A model generated the notes under the pieces. It worked only from the letters and a program-made list of their open reading frames with translations. It searched no databases and was not told the DNA's origin. Shown one piece after another: positions 57,529 to 64,000 of a stretch of DNA of 64,000 nucleotides. The stretch's first letter is position 1. Each line of letters begins with the position of its first letter. The position numbers were made by a program, and so were the translations under genes. This stretch comes from Dichetophora obliterata (taxonomy: Eukaryota > Arthropoda > Insecta > Diptera > Sciomyzidae). The stretch is taken from contig OY986438.1 in assembly GCA_963920525.1 (NCBI GenBank), forward strand, positions 80,959,177-81,023,176, in the 5' to 3' direction.

Positions 57529-59258
57529 CGTAAAAACATAATAATTAAAAAATAATTATAAAAGAAATTACAGCCAATAAAATGTGGCATGAATTTAAAA
57601 GTTTGATATATTATAAAGCTGTTGAAAATTAGATCTTAAAAAAATTAAGCCCTCTAAACTGTCGTCATTGAGACTTGACCAAATATGTGTCGAAGTGTAT
57701 GATATATCATACATAAAGGAATAAGGCGTCTGTAAGTAAATTTTCATTTCGTAGCTTAGGCGTTTTACTTAAACCTAATGCCATTTTTTAATTTTGTAAA
57801 TATATGTAAAAAATGAAAAAAGTAAATAATAAGACTTTAAATGGCAACTTTAAAATATTTTTGGGAAAAAACATACTTTTGGCTTTCTCACACTGTCGGA
57901 AGCAAAAGCTTTACAATGGCTACTGATTTTTGAGGAATTTTTGGAAAATGCTTTCATCACGTATGGTATATCATACGTTATCATTATTGGGTTAAGCTAA
58001 AAAATTTCGAATGAACAGTATGTAAAGCGTTTCGGCATAGTAAAATAGTAAAATAGTTTCGGTGATAGTAAATTGATTATTAGAAGGGTCACTGACAAAC
58101 TGTAAAAAAAGAAATAATGATTTCTACTTTAACTAAACTTCTGAATAAGCGCCAGTAGTTAAATAGTAGATGCAATATAATCAGTCACTTTAATGTGTAT
58201 TAGTGAATATAACTCTGTAACGAATTGTGGTGATTCATATATGAATCAGCATGCATAACGGTCCCATCTGTCCCTGTATGTCGCAGGGCAGCCCTGTTTT
58301 TTCGAGAAAAGTCCTGCATAACGGTCTCAAAATCCTGTTTTTTATTATTTTTTCCTTTTTTTCATTTTTATTATCTCCCATGTTTGCAATTTTGTCCATT
58401 TTGTTTTTTATTCATACTTATTTTAGTTATAAATCAAAAATTTTCCTTAATACAATTTTCAGTTTGTTGCGACCCTGTTTAAAGTGTCTGTACGACTCAT
58501 TTTTTAAACTTGTCGAAATGTCGAAGTGAAAGTGTGTGTTAAGCAATCAACTTTAAAAAAGTATTAATTCCTGAAAAAAAAATAAGTCAAAAAGTAAAAA
58601 AGTCCAATCTTAAAAAATTTAGTATTGTTTGGTAGGTTTAGACCTGTAAATGTGCAAACTGGACATTTTATTTCTTAAAATGAATATGTTTTAAGTTACA
58701 CCTAGTTAAAGTTTGCATATAATTGTTGTTATGTTGCTTTTTCTCTTCTTAATTTCAGCATATGCCTAAATTATGTGAGGTACGTAGCGCCACCTATCGA
58801 CTAATAGTTATGAAACTGTTATACTGACGAATGATCTTTTATAATTTCACAGCTAAAACTATGAATTGATATATTTAATATCAAAGTGATACTGGAATGA
58901 TTTCTTACAGCTGAAAAAAGATTTCTAAACTGTTGGTCGGAAAACTTTTTAATTTTTAAAAATTTACACTAAAATTAAATAAGCAATTGGAAAAAATGAA
59001 ACATTTTTGTTCAAGCATTTTTCAACTGGAAATCAAGAAATATTCATACTCCTGTTTATTTAAATTAAATCTGGGTATGAAGCTAAATACGCTAACACGT
59101 CGTTGCGTGTGCAATACCGCGTATATTGCAAAAACGTCAAATTAATTTCATTTCAATTTTGATCAGTTCAAAATCTATTCAATAGCTTAAAATAAAATGT
59201 AGGTATGTTTGATTTTGGCGTTTTAATGCCACACGGGTTTACTTGTATTAATTAATAT
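57529..59258. other. No firm gene
   Basis: AT-rich. gtatgatatatcatac (57697) and its relative gtatggtatatcatacg (57962) are two near-identical palindromes 265 bp apart. 58251-58330 contains a repeated gcataacggtc phrase. A splice-like ttaatttcag...GTACGTAG pair brackets 21 bases at 58761-58781. Confidence 0.4.
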
Positions 59259-59558
59259 GGCTATTCACAGTTTAAGCGTACATTAAACAAATCGTATTTA
59301 TAGCATTTGTAATTGTTGAAACTGTGAGCACTCCGCCATGTGACTGTCGTATTCAAAAGTTATGAAGCCTGTGATGTATGTAATATGGCGGCCGTAGACA
59401 GCATAAAAATACGAGGTACAAAAAAGACGTCCAAGAGCTACTTTAATTTACGCGCGTTTGCGTATTTTCGTTTGCATGCAAAACAACAACAAAGCAAAAT
59501 ACGTTTACGTAAATTGGCGTACAAATAGCAGACCATCGTAATCAAACTGTGAATAGCC
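59259..59558. mobile_element. 300-bp TIR element with GGCTATTCACAGTTT ends
   Basis: GGCTATTCACAGTTT at 59259-59273 is exactly inverted at 59544-59558. Inner motifs also pair loosely (gcgtac/gtacgc-like). Non-coding; the 62-codon frame inside is chance. The ends resemble those of the element at 56725-57212. Confidence 0.8.
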
Positions 59559-59989
59559 TTTATATTTGAAGCTTATGCTGTAATTCCTAAATTAAATAAT
59601 TTAATAAAAGTTTATTCATAAACAATTTAATAATATAATCAATGAAAATGGTTATTTTAATTCTTTGAACATACAATAAGGTTATCCGAAAGGGGATGAG
59701 AACGGGGTGTTTCCCCTGTCCCGGAGTTTAAAAGGGATCGCAGGTAAGTTTAGTTACAAAAAGTGGTTTTGCTGTTGAAAGAGAGATGTGTTTTTTTGTT
59801 TTCAAAGCTTTATTTTTCATATTTCTTACTTTGCTTTGTTTTTACGATATCAAAAATTATGATAAAACTTTCTTAGAAACTTAATTCTGGCTTTCAAACT
59901 TTTGAATTTAATACATTGAGTTCTATTTTCTAAGGTGGAAAATTTTGGATACATTTTTAAATTGAATGGATACCTTTTTTATTTACCCG
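59559..59989. other. No gene recognised
   Basis: Non-coding, AT-rich apart from a ggggatgagaacggggtg patch near 59692. Confidence 0.45.
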
Positions 59990-60575
59990 ACTACTTATCT
60001 AATTATCTACTTATCTAAAACTACTTATCATAATTTGACAACTGAAGTATCGTTGGAAGGGTTTTGATGGTCTTCTGATTATTGGATATGCGACGTCACA
60101 TTAAATTTAATGAAGCGCCCTCTAGAGGACATAAAGAAATGGACAAAAAAAAATTTTTAGTGGCATAAGCAAATGAGTTATCGTTTGAAGCGTTTTGATC
60201 GTCCGATGAAGAAAAGTTATGTAACGTAACATTAAGTTGAATATGGCGCCCTCTAGAGGACAAACAAATAAATAAACCCCTAAATTCTAAGCTACTTATC
60301 ATAATTTTACAAATAAGGAATCGTTGGAAGCGTTTTGGTCGTGCGCTGGTGATAGGTTATGTGATATCACAAAAATTGAATGGCGCCCTCTAGAGAACAG
60401 AAAGTCAAATACACTCCTAACTTCTAAACTTCTTATCATTTTACAAATGAGGTATCGATGGAAGCGCTTTGCTCTTCTGCTAGTTATAACCAGCTCATAT
60501 TCCATAGGTTATGTGACGTCACATTAAATTTAATATGGCGCCATTTAGAGAACAGAAAGTCAACTAAACCCCTAC
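59990..60575. repeat. Tandem array, four diverged units of about 131-155 bp
   Basis: Each unit has ctacttatcataatt, a (g)aatcgttggaagcgttttg phrase, a gt-acgtcac-type palindrome and gcgccctctagag. The last motif is at 60115, 60246, 60383 and 60538. Units differ by several substitutions and small indels. The cccctaa joining phrase marks unit edges. No coding function; short open frames here are repeats of each other. Confidence 0.9.
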
Positions 60576-61156
60576 CTTCTGGGATAATTACCATAATTTG
60601 AAAAAATATATCCCCAAAATAATTGAAACAAAAAATAAGTTAAAAAAACCAAAACCCGACTACTAAAAATTAAGCTGTAAAAAGTATGAAACAAGAAAAT
60701 ATTCTCATCTGAAATTTTGATATATAACTATTCAATGTTTAAATCAATTGTTTATTAAATAAACAAATTACAAATAATATATTTAATTGTATTTAATAAA
60801 AATTCATAGTGATTTTCAGAAAATATCCGTGATCGTATGCCTCCTATCCTAAAAAAGCAATACATTGTAACAGTAGCAAGCGATCATAAGCTCTAGGGCA
60901 AAGTGCATCAAGAGGACGACATATCGGTGGAATGACATAATATCCACGGACATAAGGTTCATGGACATGAGAGATCTGCAAGCGATGGCATTTTCGCTAC
61001 TTGCAATCTACCCTCAACAAATACACTGACAGTGTGACCGCACTACGCAAGCGCTGCGATTGTTGTGTCGAACATACTTGCAACATTGAAGCCAACTGTG
61101 TATGAGCGTGTCGTAAGACCGAATAATGCATGTTCGAGTTGTTGGTTTGATAACCA
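60576..61156. other. No gene recognised
   Basis: Non-coding flank between the tandem array and the next foldback. Confidence 0.45.
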
Positions 61157-62822
61157 GGGGCCGAATTACAGCCAGGGTTGCCAGTTTGGTAATTAATTAC
61201 CAAATTGGGTAGAAAATTTTTGACTTGGTAATTTGGTAATTTTTTTATAGTTTTGGTAAATTTTTTTCATTTAGTTTTTCCAAAAAATTCAAAATAATCA
61301 GTTTGTTCGCAAGATTTATATTGTTTTTTTCCTTATGAAGTTTCCTGAATGTTCTTGAGGTTTATTTTAAAAATGAAAACTCCCTTTTTCGATTTGGCGT
61401 GAAAAGTTATTCATGATGGGCTGATAAGGTCTAACCATTTTTGTAAAAAAATTCTTTTTCCTTTGATATCTTTGCGTGTTTGGGCAGTTTTGGTCAATAT
61501 GTTTTTGAATGATATAAATTAAAAATTTTTTTACATTGTTTTTTCCAACTTTTCGTAGGTAGTTTCCATTGTTTTGAAGAGAATGGTCTTTAAAAATCAT
61601 AAATTTTAAAACTTTTTCATAATAAAAATAATTGCTACCGTGAACTGTCTGAACCATAAAAATTTTTTGGTCTTTGGAGTTTAGGCATACATTTTACCTT
61701 TGCAAATATTGTGGATAATTCCAGATATATTTTAAAATAACGAAAATTGATTACAACGAAAATTTCTAAAGTAACTTACTGAAAAATAAGGGTTTTCTAG
61801 CCGCTTTAAATTGCTTTGAATAAATTTAATAAAATTTTCGTTTCCTTCACAATATATTTTTTTAAAACGTAATAAGATATCAGCAAAAGCTTTAAATACT
61901 ATGCAATAGTTTGTGCTTAGGAGCAGTTACTGGAAAAAACTTTATATCATATTTTTTCATAACTGTTTAACTTGAGGTGATGGTGAAAAAGTAACCTTGT
62001 ATTTAAAATCAGTGCCCGTAGTTAGGATTGATATCCTACAAAACAAACGACCTGTGTAGTTTCTGATTTTAGTTATTAAAAAATGCTTAAAATTTAAACT
62101 TGAGGAAACCGATCATTTTTTGAAAGCATTAAATGCCATATCTTTGTATTGATTCATTTACTTTCTTAAAATCGATATTCATTGCCAATGAATGCGGTAT
62201 ACTTTTTTAGTTCCTACTTATTTCAAATAAAAAAGTTAGGATATCAATTAATGGTAATTTATCATTTTTGTTTTGTGACAAAAAAAATTACGTTATCTTA
62301 AATTTACTACTTATTTGTGATTTTTATATTAATATAATAATTCAATTTAAACAAGAAAAAGTTCTACTTTTTCTATAAATGTATTTATTTTTTTATTTAG
62401 TTCAAATAAAACAGATATACGTCTGATTTTTGAGCTTATGAATTTTACTTATTTTGTGATTTTGGTTATTAAAAATAAGAAATTTTAAACAAGAAAAATG
62501 TAATACTTAATATTAACAAAATTTAATTTTCCACTATTTCTTTTTATTAATTTCAAGTATTTTAATGTTGAATAAATGTTTCTTACTAACAAAAATTATA
62601 ATTTTATTGATTTTCCTTCTTTAAAAAATGTTTGTTTAGTTTGGTAATTTTTATTTCATTTTGGTAACTTTATTATCACATTTTGGTAACTTAATTTCTT
62701 TATAAGTGGCAACCCTGATTACAGCATCCGTGATCGAGCAAAATTACGAAGAGCATGACGAGACAAGTGCCTATCAATCTTGTACAATTTTGCTCGAGCA
62801 CGGATGCCTGTAATTCGGTCCC
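61157..62822. mobile_element. Small foldback split by a hAT element
   Basis: GGGGCCGAATTACAG at 61157 continues, after the inserted hAT element, as catccgtgatcgagcaaaatt. This is inverted at 62783-62822 (aattttgctcgagcacggatg, then ctgtaattcggtccc). Without the insert it is about 113 bp. Its target duplication is unclear. Confidence 0.8.
61173..62717. mobile_element. hAT-type non-autonomous element, 1.5 kb
   Basis: Ends CAGGGTTGCCA and the partner of CAGGGTTGCCA are flanked by an exact 8-bp duplication ATTACAGC (61165-61172 and 62718-62725). Several ttggtaatttt/ttggtaact motifs lie just inside both ends, as sub-terminal transposase-binding repeats of hAT elements often do. The interior is AT-rich with no transposase similarity. 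Confidence 0.9.
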
Positions 62823-63076
62823 AGAGCAGGGTCTTTTCAACTTCTGGTATGCAATGGTAGCAGTGTTGCCGTTTCAAAATTTTTGAGTCAAGTGAAATTT
62901 TAAAAAAAGTGAAGTGAATCGAAGTGAAATGAAATTTCTTCAAAAAGGAAGTGAAGCAAAGAAACAAATATTTAGATGGCAAAGTCAAAAATTGGTTTCA
63001 ACGGTTAAAATACACATCTTTATTTTTAACAAAAAAGAAATAGAGTAAAACGAAATAACCCAACGGGCCGGCATGT
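62823..63076. other. No gene recognised
   Basis: Contains a purine-rich stretch with repeated aagtgaa/gaagtgaa motifs (about 62885-62955). Non-coding. Confidence 0.45.
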
Positions 63077-63392
63077 CAGCAGCTTCCTGCAGGAGCAAAA
63101 CGTCAGCACTGAATTTTGTTGTTGTGCAGCGAACAGTTCAAAAAGCTTGAAATCAAAAACAAACTGCTGACCCATAGTTTTCCAAGAGAGGCCTTTTAAA
63201 ACAATTCAAAGGAAGCTAAATTGGAGTGATTTTTTCAGCTTCCTCCAGAAGCAAAAAGTCAGCACTTTATTTTGTTGTTGTGCAAGCGAACAATTCAAAA
63301 AGCTTGAAAACAAAAATTAGCTTCTGACCCAAAGCTTTCCAAGAATAGCCTTTTAAAGCAATTCAAAGTAAGCTAAATTGGAGTGTTTTTTT
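63077..63392. repeat. Tandem duplication, about 156-bp period
   Basis: Unit 1 begins cagcttcctgcaggagcaaaa at 63080 and unit 2 cagcttcctccagaagcaaaa at 63237. Both continue gtcagcact, ttttgttgttgtgca, gcttgaaa, and end agctaaattggagtg. They differ at a scatter of positions, so the duplication is not new. Confidence 0.88.
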
Positions 63393-63696
63393 CCTATGAC
63401 ATACAATATTAAAATATCAATGGCGTGTCATACGTCAGGTCAGCACTTTCTCGCTTTCAGCTGACTTGAAAGCACTCAAAAAGGCCTTTGCTCCAACAAA
63501 TTTCGTAAGCTATATATAGTATATTTCTAAGACCATTTTAAAATTAGAAACTATATAACCAAAAGTTTTAGAAATTTGTTTTATTTCACTTTCCTACTCT
63601 TCTATTTTATTTTCTTTCACCAAATTCGGGAAAAGTTGGATATTTGGAACCACACCACTACCCAGCAATGCCAGATATAAAATTTCTACCTCTCTT
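63393..63696. other. No gene recognised
   Basis: Non-coding flank before the final dispersed repeat. Confidence 0.4.
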
Positions 63697-64000
63697 AGAA
63701 CAGGCCCGAGAAACAATGTCATATTTTGTGTCAATAAAGTAGCTGATATATGTCCGCTGCCCATGTTGGTAAATGTCCAACCTCTGCACCGAAAGAAGTG
63801 CTAGTTCTGGAACACCTTGAGCAGGCACAATGTACGAACAAAGACCGAATCGTGCATTCGTCAGTTTATTGTGTCCAAATATAGTCGCTCGTTTTTGAAC
63901 ACTTTATTGACATATACACAATTACTACAGTACTATTTCAGGCGATTTCGAGGTACTATGTTTCGTAGGTATGTTTCGGGTACATTATAGTTAAGTCTCA
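63697..64000 (+). repeat. Second copy of the pogo-associated dispersed repeat
   Basis: It matches 24560-24845 in the same orientation from cgagaaacaatgtcatattttgtg to tgtttcgggtacattatag and is cut by the window edge. It starts within what is the coding end of the pogo-like relic in the other copy, so the family 3' end includes both. Confidence 0.75.

Noticed and set aside
60096..60527. Three similar 67-68-codon frames
   Set aside because: They resemble each other only because they lie in the tandem array; no gene is implied.

Overview
This is a eukaryotic, AT-rich, intron-bearing insect window, most likely from a brachyceran fly and probably a tephritid fruit fly. That placement is inferred from the mobile elements: DD41D rosa-type mariner copies, errantivirus pieces, an I-like LINE, and a SINE-like repeat whose 3' motif I remember as common in tephritids. 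It also rests on two host gene ends that look dipteran. There are no bacterial operons, CRISPR arrays or functional tRNA genes.

Only two host genes can be supported, and both are gene ends. On the + strand, the last two coding exons of an XPR1-type EXS-domain phosphate exporter lie at 11069-11311 and 11367-11501. On the - strand, the last two coding exons of a galactokinase/GALK2-type GHMP kinase lie at 43212-43497 and 41910-42129. The genes converge, with about 30 kb of transposon-filled DNA between their stop codons. If the rest of each gene is intact, 1-11068 and 43498-64000 are parts of long introns or lie beyond the genes.

Region by region. 1-3935: a foldback, a deleted rosa-type mariner, and an errantivirus env plus 3' LTR that is itself split by a Harbinger-like element. 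3978-9060: a piggyBac-type non-autonomous element split by a young CsRN1/Kabuki-like Ty3/gypsy element with a 1004-codon open pol. 9574-11655: a MITE, the XPR1 3' end and a GAAA microsatellite. 12105-14176: one hAT element holding three further DNA elements, all with readable target-site duplications. 14782-18010: a MITE, a tandem duplication and an errantivirus pol relic. 18030-22945: an I-like LINE split by a TIR element that carries a SINE and a MITE. 24243-25090: a pogo-like transposase tail. 28150-32000: a copia relic, a foldback and a Helitron. 32240-36746: a CR1-like LINE with a PHD-type ORF1. 39963-40933: foldbacks and a tRNA-like repeat. 41910-43497: the galactokinase end. 43919-45910: the second rosa-type copy and a foldback around a tRNA-like core. 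46240-51060: repeats and a nearly complete piggyBac inserted in a foldback arm. 51790-53470: a Jockey/CR1-type LINE relic. 56725-63392: MITEs, a four-copy tandem array, and a hAT nested in a foldback. 63697-64000: a second copy of the pogo-associated repeat.

I found no new multi-gene system. The most unusual recurring structure is tRNA-like (Pol III box A/box B) segments lying inside, or right beside, inverted-repeat foldback elements at three separate places. The most informative events are the dated nestings: the gypsy element with nearly identical LTR segments but no gag or primer site, and the piggyBac inserted at a TTAA site whose empty counterpart survives in the opposite foldback arm.
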